A stretch of DNA of 64,000 nucleotides from Niastella sp. OAS944 (lineage in GTDB: Bacteria > Bacteroidota > Bacteroidia > Chitinophagales > Chitinophagaceae): contig JANUBW010000002.1 in NCBI GenBank assembly GCA_024809215.1, positions 434,001 to 498,000 on the forward strand. The letters run 5' to 3'. Made by a program: the position numbers and the translations under genes. A model generated the notes under the pieces. It saw nothing but the letters and a program-made list of their open reading frames with translations. It was not told the origin of the DNA and searched no databases. This document shows positions 54,710 to 63,618 of the stretch, in pieces. Every line of letters begins with the position of its first letter. The first letter of the stretch is position 1.

Positions 54710-56284
54710 ATGAGAAAGAATTTAATTATAGCATGTATGGTTTCGATGGCGGTGCCAACACTCTATTCGTGCAAAAAAGGATTTGAGGAGTTGAACACAG
54801 ACCCCGTTAGAATTACCAGCACTACACCCGACAAACTGCTGGCCCCGGCGCTGGTTAATGCCATTTGGCCCGGTATGAACCGCAACCGGAGCTTTAACAA
54901 CGAACTGATGCAGGTGACCGTAGCACAAAGCGACGGTGATAATTCCGTATTCAGATTTGCATTCAGGGATAACTGGTCAGACTATTTATGGAATGCATAT
55001 TATGTACAACTGACCAACTTTAAACAGGTAGACAGTCTGGCGCGTGTAAACGAAGAAACCGCCAACACCTCTTACCAGGGTATCGGAAAAATAGGCAAAG
55101 TATGGCTGTTCTCTATGCTTACAGATATTTACGGCGATATTCCTTACTTCCACGCACTGGAAGGCGATCAAAACAATGTAATACCGCCTTTTGACAGTCA
55201 GAAAGAGATCTACCTCGATATGTTCAGGCAATTGGAAGAGGCCAATACCCTGCTTTCGCAAGGCGCTTCTATTGTAGTGTCCAGCGATCCGGTTTACAAA
55301 GGAGATATCGCTAAATGGAGAAAATTTGCCAATTCATTATACCTCCGTCTTTTGTTGCGCGTATCGGGCAAAAGCGAGGTTCAACAGCAATGTGTTGCAA
55401 AAATTAAAGAGATCGTGGAGAACCCTGCCCAATATCCGATCTTTCAGAGTAATGCAGACGGCGCCAGAATACTTTGGAGCGGCGGCACAAGCACTACCGA
55501 CCCATACACATCGCCGTATGTAAACAACGTACGCGCGCAGGATTTTCGCGCCACGGCTATTTGCAGCTTCTTCATAGACAAGCTAATTGCGTGGAGCGAC
55601 CCTCGTTATGTTTCTTCACTTCCGTATGGAAATGGCAGCATAGGCCGGTTTGGCATTTCGCAGGCAAGCGGTGGCGGCTGGTATGGTGTAGCAAGCGGAT
55701 ACGAGCCCGGCAAGGGTGATACAAAAGGCTGTTATTTTCAAAGCAACGATAACACATCCACAGGCGGCGAATTGTCGCTTCAGCAAAGTAAGTTAACAGG
55801 TATCATAATGCAATACGCAGAAGTACAGTTTATACTTGCAGAAGCTGCTGCCCGGGGATGGATAGCAGGCAAGGCACAAACCTATTTTTACCAGGGCATT
55901 GCATCGGCCATTAATTATTGGGTGGCTGCCTTTCCCGAAAATATTTCTTCAGTTGAGTTTGGCAAACACCTCGACAACCTCGATGCCGGAGGTATAGTTT
56001 GGAAAGATAATGCTGTTTATTCTTTAGAAGAACAAATGGAAATGATCCACTTACAGAAATACTTTGCGCTGTTTATGACCGACCATCAACAGTGGTTTGA
56101 ATACCGGCGCACTGGGCATCCGGTTCTACCTAAAGGAAAGGGATTGTCGAACGGCGGTATAATGCCCGCCCGCCTGGTATACCCCGTGTACGTTCAGGCT
56201 ACCAACCCCGGCAATTATAAAGCTGCAGTAGCTGCACAGGGCCTTGATGAAATAAACACACAGGTTTGGTGGCAGCGCCCTTAA
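54710..56284 (+). CDS. SusD/RagB-like outer-membrane lipoprotein (SusD-like_2 type)
   Basis: A 524-aa lipoprotein: lipobox Cys21 (AVPTLYSC) then KKGFEELNTDP, typical of the SusD-like group that pairs with STN-type SusC proteins. Seen: LWNAYYVQLTNFKQVDSLAR, IGKIGKVWLFSMLTDIYGDI then PYFHAL, DIAKWRKFANSLYLRLLLRV, GIIMQYAEVQFILAEAAARG, and EEQMEMIHLQKYFALFMTDH, QQWFEYRRTGHPVL. It binds the imported ligand at the surface. This SusD class is often linked to nutrients other than long polysaccharides, such as peptides or small sugars. No enzyme is encoded with it, so the ligand is unknown. Confidence 0.93.
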   Translation: MRKNLIIACMVSMAVPTLYSCKKGFEELNTDPVRITSTTPDKLLAPALVNAIWPGMNRNRSFNNELMQVTVAQSDGDNSVFRFAFRDNWSDYLWNAYYVQLTNFKQVDSLARVNEETANTSYQGIGKIGKVWLFSMLTDIYGDIPYFHALEGDQNNVIPPFDSQKEIYLDMFRQLEEANTLLSQGASIVVSSDPVYKGDIAKWRKFANSLYLRLLLRVSGKSEVQQQCVAKIKEIVENPAQYPIFQSNADGARILWSGGTSTTDPYTSPYVNNVRAQDFRATAICSFFIDKLIAWSDPRYVSSLPYGNGSIGRFGISQASGGGWYGVASGYEPGKGDTKGCYFQSNDNTSTGGELSLQQSKLTGIIMQYAEVQFILAEAAARGWIAGKAQTYFYQGIASAINYWVAAFPENISSVEFGKHLDNLDAGGIVWKDNAVYSLEEQMEMIHLQKYFALFMTDHQQWFEYRRTGHPVLPKGKGLSNGGIMPARLVYPVYVQATNPGNYKAAVAAQGLDEINTQVWWQRP

Positions 56285-56310
56285 GTGTATCATTCTAAAA
56301 AATCATAAAG

Positions 56311-57936
56311 ATGAAATATTTAGTAAATCTTTTTTCAATAATGATCATTGCAGCAGCTTTGAACAGTTGCAACAGAGATACCTACGAAGATTATTTCGGC
56401 GCTACGCCTTACGACGTAATTTCTATTGTAGATGTACGTCCTGTTTATAAAGGCGAAGATGTAACGCTTACTAAAGACGTGTTATATGGCGGCACCAAAC
56501 TGGCTGCAGTAGTTATTTCTGACCATACAGAAAAAAATCTTCCCGAGGGCCTGCTGATAGTACAGGACAGCCGCCGCCTGCTTAACACCATAAGAGGTAT
56601 TTCAATAGAGCTGGGCGCTGCTGCAGCCAATTACCATCCGGGCGACTCGGTAATGATACAGATAGACGGAGGTACATTAACCCGTAAAAATGGTATCCTT
56701 ACCATTACCGGCGTAACAGCATCGCAGGTTACCGTTGTAGGTAAAGGGATAGTTGATATTAACGCAATTACCTCAAAGCAGTTGAATGCCAACCCCGACA
56801 TCTATGAAAGCACACTCTGCCTGCTGAATAAATCCAGTTTCAATCCTTCGCCAAAACCAGGCGACGTAATAAGTGGAACGAAAGTGATCAATGATGGGTT
56901 CGAAAATGTTAGCCTTTATACTGATACCAAGGTAAGCTTTGCCCATAATGCGCCTTATGGGCTGGCTGCTTATGTGGGAATTCCTTTGAGAACCAACGAA
57001 GGAGGTATACAGCTTAGAATAAGGAACGTAAATGACATAGTAGATATGGGATCATCGGCACAGGACCTGCTGATAACCGGCCTTCAAACCGATCCCAAAG
57101 GTGGCGACGGAGGTTGTGAATACGTACAAATGCTGGCTACAAAAGATATAGACTTTGCAGTTACGCCATACTGTATTGTATTTAGCATTAATTCAGGCAA
57201 TTCCAGTTCTGCCACACCGCTTACTGCCGGCTGGGCTACCGGTGGCCAACGTACGCTCAAATACAACATTACATCAATGAGTGTAAAAAAAGGGAAGTTC
57301 TTTTATTTTGGTTTTCAAACTAAAAAAATAAATGGCCCCAACAGTATCGATACTTTCCCGGGAGCTACCTTCTATCAAAAATCATACATTACCAGCGGAA
57401 ATAATGCGGTTACAGGTGCTGTAAATCTTCCAAATATTGGCGATGGCGGGCTTGTAAAAGTAAGTGAACATGGAACATCGGGTCCCTTTGCCAACATCGG
57501 AAACACCTGTGGCGTAGCGCTGTTTAAAGGAACTTCTATTACCGAAACATCGGTACCAGAAGATGTATTGTTTATTGCAACAGGTGGCACCACCACTGTA
57601 TACGACGCAACTAAATCGCCCATACTTGGCTACAGGATCTGTAACAACGACTGGTACTCGATGTATTCGGTAATTATTGACCAGGGTACTTATAAGCCCA
57701 CGATAGTACCTTATTTGCATTACCGTTCCGCTGTAAATATGACCAGTATGCCCTACCCTGTATTTGGGTCAATTGTCAGCGATGCCGGTTTGTATAATAT
57801 GATGGGGGGAACTTACAATATTACCCTGGGCAGATGGACGGTGGCACGCAAGCAAACGGTTGTGCCTTTAGACATTAATACTGCCACTATCGACACCCTG
57901 GAAAGACATCCCAGTGTTACAAAACTGATTGAATAA
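56311..57936 (+). CDS. DUF5689-type surface lipoprotein
   Basis: A 541-aa lipoprotein: lipobox Cys20 (MIIAAALNSC) then NRDTYEDYFGATPYDVISIV. The N-terminal 240 residues look like the OB-fold-like DUF5689 domain (VRPVYKGEDVTLTKDVLYGG, VVISDHTEKNLPEGLLIVQD, VMIQIDGGTLTRKNGILTIT). The C-terminal half is beta-rich with a repeat of GxxFYQKSYIT and SSSATPLTAGW-like segments. Position, 27 nt after susD, makes it a third surface component of this transporter, probably helping capture the ligand. It ends at a perfect palindromic terminator. Confidence 0.85.
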   Translation: MKYLVNLFSIMIIAAALNSCNRDTYEDYFGATPYDVISIVDVRPVYKGEDVTLTKDVLYGGTKLAAVVISDHTEKNLPEGLLIVQDSRRLLNTIRGISIELGAAAANYHPGDSVMIQIDGGTLTRKNGILTITGVTASQVTVVGKGIVDINAITSKQLNANPDIYESTLCLLNKSSFNPSPKPGDVISGTKVINDGFENVSLYTDTKVSFAHNAPYGLAAYVGIPLRTNEGGIQLRIRNVNDIVDMGSSAQDLLITGLQTDPKGGDGGCEYVQMLATKDIDFAVTPYCIVFSINSGNSSSATPLTAGWATGGQRTLKYNITSMSVKKGKFFYFGFQTKKINGPNSIDTFPGATFYQKSYITSGNNAVTGAVNLPNIGDGGLVKVSEHGTSGPFANIGNTCGVALFKGTSITETSVPEDVLFIATGGTTTVYDATKSPILGYRICNNDWYSMYSVIIDQGTYKPTIVPYLHYRSAVNMTSMPYPVFGSIVSDAGLYNMMGGTYNITLGRWTVARKQTVVPLDINTATIDTLERHPSVTKLIE

Positions 57937-57957
57937 GATATTTAAAAGATCCAATAT

Positions 57958-58007
57958 CACTAAGTAAAAATCCCTCCCGATGCATCGGGAGGGATTTTTA
58001 CTTAGTG
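57958..58007. terminator. Perfect 50-bp palindromic bidirectional terminator
   Basis: All 25 base pairs of the palindrome match (arms from CACTAAGTAAAAATCCCTCC to the central GATGCATC). A-tracts and T-tracts flank the GC-rich core TCCCTCCCGATGCATCGGGA. It sits between two convergent operons (DUF5689 gene on plus, PKD lipoprotein on minus), 21 nt and 15 nt from their stops, so it serves both. Confidence 0.95.
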
Positions 58008-58022
58008 TCAACTATATATTAC

Positions 58023-58895
58023 TTATTCCTGTATTCGACGAAAATCGACATTGCTGATACCAATGCCCTGCTGGCTAAATCCGCCGCTAGGAGAATTGCA
58101 GCCCATTTTAATTACTACATAAATGGTCCCACTTGCTCCAAAGGTAACATCAACAAATTTTTCACCGGTGAATCCAACCCAGGTGCCCCAGGCAATAAGA
58201 CTTAACTTCTTATTATCAACATAATCTTTGCCTTCAGCAGGTACAGCTGTTCCAAAATATAATTCCAGCCAGGCATCCTGAGGCGCGGCATACGATACAT
58301 TCATTTTAAACCGGTAGGTTTTATTGGCCACTACCTGTACGGCCTGATAAGTGCCGCCATTGACCTGTGAGGTTACCGGTCTTGTAGCCGTTGTGGCAGT
58401 ATAAGCATTGTTTGCCAGTGTCCATACTATTTTATTGGTAGTTGCATCGTACCGGCCCCAATACTGATCGTCGCCGGCATTCATTTTACCACCCTTTATC
58501 AGGTTATCAAATAATGGGTCGCTTTTTGTAGTAGTTAAGCTTATTGGTGTTGCGCTGTACAGTTTACCTCTTTTATCCAAAGCCTGCATTTTGATGGTAT
58601 ACGTGCCGGCCTGAGGATAAAAAACAGTATCTGACGTTTTGCCCATTTGTAACCCACTCCCCTTGCCTATGTCCCACCGGGTGCCAACAAATTCACCGGG
58701 CGTGGTATTGGTGATCACAAATTTGGTATCGTTACCAGGCACAGGTGTTACGGTAAAAGCTGCTGCCAGGCTATCAACCGGTGCATATACTTCATAGCTA
58801 TTATTCGATTCTTTGTTGCAGCCAACAAGTATCAATGCGCACAGGATCAAAGGAAACAGGGGTTTGTATATGTTGAGAACCTTTGATGATTTCAT
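58023..58895 (-). CDS. PKD-domain surface glycan-binding lipoprotein
   Basis: A 290-aa lipoprotein. ATG at 58895 gives a signal with lipobox Cys26 (LILCALILVGC); an in-frame ATG 33 nt upstream is possible. A PKD-like domain comes first (AAFTVTPVPGNDTKFVITNT, RWDIGKGSGLQMGKTS, YTIKMQALDKRGKLYSATP). It is followed by a galactose-binding / CBM-like sandwich (YWGRYDATTNKIVWTLANNA, YQAVQVVANKTYRFKMNVSY, WLELYFGTAVPAEGKDY). This is the usual build of the third lipoprotein (SGBP) of a PUL. It follows the SusD gene on the same strand with a palindromic repeat between. Confidence 0.88.
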   Translation of the reverse strand: MKSSKVLNIYKPLFPLILCALILVGCNKESNNSYEVYAPVDSLAAAFTVTPVPGNDTKFVITNTTPGEFVGTRWDIGKGSGLQMGKTSDTVFYPQAGTYTIKMQALDKRGKLYSATPISLTTTKSDPLFDNLIKGGKMNAGDDQYWGRYDATTNKIVWTLANNAYTATTATRPVTSQVNGGTYQAVQVVANKTYRFKMNVSYAAPQDAWLELYFGTAVPAEGKDYVDNKKLSLIAWGTWVGFTGEKFVDVTFGASGTIYVVIKMGCNSPSGGFSQQGIGISNVDFRRIQE

Positions 58896-58948
58896 GATCT
58901 TAATTTTAAACGTGTTTACGATAATCATTAAATACGATTTCTGATTTT

Positions 58949-59023
58949 GAGATTTAGGGATTTCGGGATCTCATCAGATTTTTGCCTTCCGACAAATCCC
59001 AAAATCCCCAAATCCTAAATCTC
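58949..59023. repeat. Imperfect inverted repeat of AAATCCC-type words
   Basis: GAGATTTAGGGATTT (58949-58963) pairs with AAATCCTAAATCTC (59010-59023) with one bulged G. The inner part ATCCCAAAATCCCC continues the pairing with TTTCGGGAT. It lies between susD and the PKD lipoprotein gene. The right arm is a run of 7-8-base words (AAATCCC, AAAATCCCC, AAATCCT, AAATCTCT). Confidence 0.7.
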
Positions 59024-59031
59024 TAAATTTC

Positions 59032-60723
59032 TTACCAGCCTGTATTTTGCGACCACCCGGTTTTGGTGATCTCACTTTGTGGAATGGGATACCAGTTCAT
59101 GCGGGCCTTATCATACACCCTGTCTTCGAGTTTAACAGGGGTATACGTAAAGTTTGATCCGTTGAGTGTAATTGAAATTCTTCTTACAGGATTAGCGAAA
59201 ACACTTCCTTTTTGCCAGCGGCGAATATCCCACCAGCGATGGCCTTCAAAGCCCAGCTCAACCCGGCGCTCATGAACTATAGCATCGTCATTTAAATCAG
59301 TAAGGTTAGGCATAGTGCTACGTGCTCTTACTTTGTTGATAGCCTGTACAGCCGTCATACCATAATTCAACGGGTCGAGATTGGCGCCATAAGCATTAAA
59401 CATGGCTTCGGCATAGTTCAATAAAACTTCTGCATATCTGAAATACAACCACTGGTGTGTAGTATTGGTATTGTTAACCAGGTCAACCGTTGAGTTAACA
59501 TGTTTTACCAAATAATACCCCGTTTTGGAAGCATTCAATTTAGGCTGACCGCTATTACCACCGAAGTAGGTTTGAATAGTGGTTGATTTAAATGAAGCAC
59601 CGTTATATGTAACTGTTGCGGCCAAACGTGGGTCTCTGTTAGCATATGGGTTAGAAGCATGTGTTGGGTTGTTCCAGTCGAACGGCACCGATAGGCTTCC
59701 GTTCTTCACTTCAAATTCATCTACAAAGTTCTGGGTGGGCGTAACACTGTTACCATTGCTGTTCTCAAACACAATAGGAAAATTGTTCTTTTCAAAACTA
59801 TTTGTGTTACCATATTTCTTATGATAAATGGTTTCAAGAGAGTTCCAGTTGGTGGCGCTGGAAAGGTTTGTATACGAAGCATCGAGGCTATATGCGTTCA
59901 TGGCAATTACATCCTTTGCTGCAGCGGCTGCATCTACCCAGGTATAAGAACCCGCTTCATAATACAAAGGGCTGGCAGCGTACAGGATCGCTCTTGCCTT
60001 TAGCGCTTTTATGGCGCCATTTGTAGCGCGGCCCGATTCGTAAAAACTTGTTGCCGAGCTGGTGCGTACGCTATCAGGAATAATAACAGCCGCTTTATCG
60101 CACAATGAAACAATGTATCTAAAGCATTCGTTTACTGTGTTCTTTGGCAGGTCTTTCCAGCTGCTGGCATCATTATAATCCAACGCCTTATCAATAATAG
60201 GAACGCCGCCATAGCGTTTTACCAGTTCAAAGTAGAAAAATGCCTTAAGAAAATAGCACTCCCCTTCCATGAACTTCAGGTTCAAAACCGTTCTTTTGTA
60301 CTGCGTTGAATCGTTGTTCTTTATAGCAGCCGACTGCACCGACAGATCTACTTCGCCTCTATGCGCCAAAAACAAATTCGCCTGGTAAATACCTTTGAAG
60401 CAATTGGCCCATGCATTATCGGGGTTATTGAACTGGTCCCAAACGCCATAATTGAACGTATGCGACCTGTTATTAACGTTGGTATGGTAAGCATCGTCGG
60501 TTGCAGCTTCCATATCAACCCATTCAAACCCATCGGGTAAATAGCTGTAAGCATTCCAAACAATACCCTGTATATAATCGTATTGTTTGTATAACAGGTT
60601 GATGGGCATATCAGCAGGTATATTCTTTACATCCAGAAAATCCTTCTTACACGAAGCAAGACTGAATACCGCAAATATTATAAATATGATATAATGATGT
60701 TTTTTCATTCTGCAAGATTTCAT
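59032..60723 (-). CDS. SusD/RagB-like outer-membrane lipoprotein
   Basis: A 563-aa lipoprotein (558 aa if started at the second ATG, 60708, which opens directly on the signal MKKHHYIIFIIFAVFSLASC). The lipobox Cys is followed by KKDFLDVKNIP. SusD features: YIQGIVWNAYSYLPDGFEWV, ADATDDAYH-like ligand loop (MEAATDDAYHTNVNNRSHTF), NLKFMEGECYFLKAFFYFEL, VKRYGGVPIIDKAL, YFRYAEVLLNYAEAMFNAYG, VHERRVELGFEGHRWWDIRR and closing WYPIPQSEITKTGWSQNTGW. It starts 8 nt after the SusC stop and pairs with it. Ligand unknown. Confidence 0.94.
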   Translation of the reverse strand: MKSCRMKKHHYIIFIIFAVFSLASCKKDFLDVKNIPADMPINLLYKQYDYIQGIVWNAYSYLPDGFEWVDMEAATDDAYHTNVNNRSHTFNYGVWDQFNNPDNAWANCFKGIYQANLFLAHRGEVDLSVQSAAIKNNDSTQYKRTVLNLKFMEGECYFLKAFFYFELVKRYGGVPIIDKALDYNDASSWKDLPKNTVNECFRYIVSLCDKAAVIIPDSVRTSSATSFYESGRATNGAIKALKARAILYAASPLYYEAGSYTWVDAAAAAKDVIAMNAYSLDASYTNLSSATNWNSLETIYHKKYGNTNSFEKNNFPIVFENSNGNSVTPTQNFVDEFEVKNGSLSVPFDWNNPTHASNPYANRDPRLAATVTYNGASFKSTTIQTYFGGNSGQPKLNASKTGYYLVKHVNSTVDLVNNTNTTHQWLYFRYAEVLLNYAEAMFNAYGANLDPLNYGMTAVQAINKVRARSTMPNLTDLNDDAIVHERRVELGFEGHRWWDIRRWQKGSVFANPVRRISITLNGSNFTYTPVKLEDRVYDKARMNWYPIPQSEITKTGWSQNTGW

Positions 60724-60731
60724 TGTTCGTA

Positions 60732-63590
60732 CTAGAATTTTACTTTAGCTCCCAGGGTAACCGTTTTCATCAAAGGATAGCCCATTGATAGTCTTTCGGC
60801 TTCCAGTCCTTCGATCTTTGTGCTTAACAAATTATTACCGCTCAGGTACAATCTGAACAACTCAAATTTTTTCAGGAAACTTTTAGCAGGGAGTGTATAT
60901 CCCACTTCAACACTGCGCAATTTGAAGAAATTACCGCTGCGAAGCCAGAAATCGGCCGCCTGGTTGTTGTTGTTATTCGCCAGTGTACTCAATCTTGGTG
61001 AAGTAGCAGTGCCGGCTGTTTCGGGTGTCCATGGGTTGTTTGAAAAAGCGGTAATATTATTATTATTGCTAGCCAAAGGATGTGTATAAGCAAATGCATC
61101 ATCAAGCAAGCTCACCGTTCTGTTCAATACTCCCTGAACAAACGCATCAAAATCAAAACCTGCATATTTAAAGCCCACATTAAAGCCGAGGGTAATTTCA
61201 GGCAGCTTGGTAAATTTCATAGGTACTTTATCATAATCGTTAATGATACTATCACCGGTTACATCAACATATTTCAGATCGCCGGGGCGTACAGCACCAT
61301 AGCTTGATTTAACAACACCGGGGTTAAGCGTTCCATTGGCATCAAAATCTTCCACCTGGTAAAACCCGGCGCCCTGCAATGCCCTGAACTGGTTTATTCG
61401 CTGACCTTTCAGGTACAGGTAATCGAATGGCTGTGCATCCTGTGCCCGCTTAGTTGTTTTGTTACGGGCGTAAGAAAAAGCAGCGCCGGCATAATATTCA
61501 AAGCCCGAACTTGCTTTGTCGCGGTATTGCAGGGCTACTTCTACCCCTTTGTTTGTTGCTTTGCCGGTATTGGTATTTCTAAATTCAAAACCCGTGTAGG
61601 CAGGAACCCCAACCGGCGCTTCCAGTATACCGGTGCGTTTCTCACTGAACACATCAACCGTTGCATTTAATTTTTGCAGCAGGGTTACATCAAAACCAAT
61701 ATTGGCGATCGTCTTTTCTTCCCACGTAAAATTGCTGTTTTGATAAGGGCCTTCACTACGGCCGCCATTTGCAGTGGTAGCATTTCCTATAATAACGCCA
61801 TCATCGCCTACACCCCAACGTTCGTATAAGAAACGAAAATCTTCATTGGTATTGGCTGTTACACCGTAAGATGCCCTTACTTTCAGGAAGTCGGCAACAC
61901 CGTTATCGGCGAGGAACGCTTCCTTACTGGCTACCCAACCCAGGCCTATTGCGGGGAACAAACCATATTGTTTACCTTTCTCAAAATCGCCTGAACCAGC
62001 ATAAGAGAATGACACATCGGCTATATACTTCTGGTCATAATCATAACTAACTGCACCGCGCAATCCCTGTTCAACCACAGGGTAATACTGCCCGTCGTGG
62101 TTATAGCTTTGACGGTACACCTGCATCATACCGGTGAAAGCATGTTTACCAAAAGTTCTGTCGTACCCAAATCCTACCTGGGTTGTATTCCTGTTCCAGT
62201 GCACATTACCGCCATCTGGTGGCTCGGGCTGGCTTACAGCTCCCATGGTTTTATACGTTACATAGCCACTGGCATCTAAGATCGGGTTGTCATACGCATC
62301 CTTTGGTACTTCTGCCGACGGTACCGTAAATTGTCTGTCAAGAATACCTATATAAAGGTTTGTATATGAAATTGCGCCATTAAATGACAGCCCCTTAACC
62401 AACGCATCAAGTTTTTGATTGAAGCTTAAATTGGTACCCAGGCTTCTTGTATGTGAGTTGTAAATACCGTACTGTCTTAATCGCTGTACGGGGTTAAAAT
62501 CGTAAACTGAGTTATTACCCCAGGTGCCATTTAAATTCTTTACCGGAAATGCAGCTGCCGGTATCCGTAATAAATTTGAAAATAATGTTGAAGCGGTAAA
62601 ACCGGATGGCGTTTTACGGTCTTCGGTAATACCCGATACGGTTGCTTTTATTGAGAGGTTCTTATTCAACTGCAAGTTAATGTTCGTTCTCAGGTTAAGC
62701 CTTTTGTATTTGGCATTGGTACCATAATCAATATCTATGGCATCTGCATCTCTATAGGCGCCCTGAAAATCGGTATAACCGCCCATTACAAAATACCTGG
62801 CCTTACTGTTACCACCTCTGAAAGAAATGCTATAATCCTGTGTGGCCGAGCTGTTGGTCAACATTTTATCGTACCAGTTCACATTGGGATGAAAAGGATC
62901 GTCGCTGGCTTTATACAATTCAGGATTATAATACTTAATTGGCAATCCGTCATTTTGTAATGCTTTATTATAAGCCGTTACATACCCATAGGCATCCATT
63001 ACTTTAGGCATGGCTATTGGCCGCAGGTTGCCATAGCGGGCATTCACTTCAATTTTGGTTTTGCCTTCGGCAGTACCTTCTTTGGTGCGAACAGTCAATA
63101 CACCGGCGCCGCTGTTGAAACCGTACATTGATAACGCTGCAGCATCTTTCAATAAGGTGATGGATTCTATTTCAAATGGCGACAGGGCCGCTAAGGCATT
63201 CGCATCAATAGGGAACCCATCGAGATAAATAGCCAGCGCATTACCCGCTATATTCCAACTACTTTGTCCGCGTACGTACAAAGTAGGATTATCGTAGCCG
63301 GGTTCGCCCGAACCGGTTGCTACAGTTAACCCGGGTATTCTTGCCTGTAATGTATTTAATAAGTTACCGGCATTGGTCTTTGCCAGTTCTTCACCCGTAA
63401 TGGAAAACACAGCACCTGTGGTTCGCCAGCTTTGCTCTTTTCTAATACCATAGTCAATGGTATTAGCAGGCAATTTCGAGGGTATTATTATAGTATCGGG
63501 CTGGCTGGCGTTTGTCGTTTGCGCCTGCGTTGCCGTTACCCCTGAGCACAGGGCCAGTAAAACAGAAAGCTTTATATTTTTAAATTTCAT
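60732..63590 (-). CDS. SusC-like TonB-dependent transporter without an N-terminal regulatory domain
   Basis: A 952-aa outer-membrane transporter. Signal peptide (MKFKNIKLSVLLALCSGVTA, then TQAQ). The mature protein goes almost straight to the plug (DYGIRKEQSWRTTGAVFSIT, LLNTLQARIPGLTVATGSGE, LYVRGQSSWNIAGNALAIYL, IESITLLKDAAALSMYGFNS, GVLTVRTKEG). The carboxypeptidase-like domain and STN domain found in the other two SusC proteins of the window are absent, and only about 35 residues separate signal and plug. The barrel ends MKTVTLGAKVKF. It pairs with the SusD downstream and lies 28 nt after another SusD gene, so two transporter pairs are stacked in one transcription unit. Confidence 0.94.
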   Translation of the reverse strand: MKFKNIKLSVLLALCSGVTATQAQTTNASQPDTIIIPSKLPANTIDYGIRKEQSWRTTGAVFSITGEELAKTNAGNLLNTLQARIPGLTVATGSGEPGYDNPTLYVRGQSSWNIAGNALAIYLDGFPIDANALAALSPFEIESITLLKDAAALSMYGFNSGAGVLTVRTKEGTAEGKTKIEVNARYGNLRPIAMPKVMDAYGYVTAYNKALQNDGLPIKYYNPELYKASDDPFHPNVNWYDKMLTNSSATQDYSISFRGGNSKARYFVMGGYTDFQGAYRDADAIDIDYGTNAKYKRLNLRTNINLQLNKNLSIKATVSGITEDRKTPSGFTASTLFSNLLRIPAAAFPVKNLNGTWGNNSVYDFNPVQRLRQYGIYNSHTRSLGTNLSFNQKLDALVKGLSFNGAISYTNLYIGILDRQFTVPSAEVPKDAYDNPILDASGYVTYKTMGAVSQPEPPDGGNVHWNRNTTQVGFGYDRTFGKHAFTGMMQVYRQSYNHDGQYYPVVEQGLRGAVSYDYDQKYIADVSFSYAGSGDFEKGKQYGLFPAIGLGWVASKEAFLADNGVADFLKVRASYGVTANTNEDFRFLYERWGVGDDGVIIGNATTANGGRSEGPYQNSNFTWEEKTIANIGFDVTLLQKLNATVDVFSEKRTGILEAPVGVPAYTGFEFRNTNTGKATNKGVEVALQYRDKASSGFEYYAGAAFSYARNKTTKRAQDAQPFDYLYLKGQRINQFRALQGAGFYQVEDFDANGTLNPGVVKSSYGAVRPGDLKYVDVTGDSIINDYDKVPMKFTKLPEITLGFNVGFKYAGFDFDAFVQGVLNRTVSLLDDAFAYTHPLASNNNNITAFSNNPWTPETAGTATSPRLSTLANNNNNQAADFWLRSGNFFKLRSVEVGYTLPAKSFLKKFELFRLYLSGNNLLSTKIEGLEAERLSMGYPLMKTVTLGAKVKF

Positions 63591-63618
63591 TGTTTTCAGA
63601 TTAAACGTTCAATAAGCA

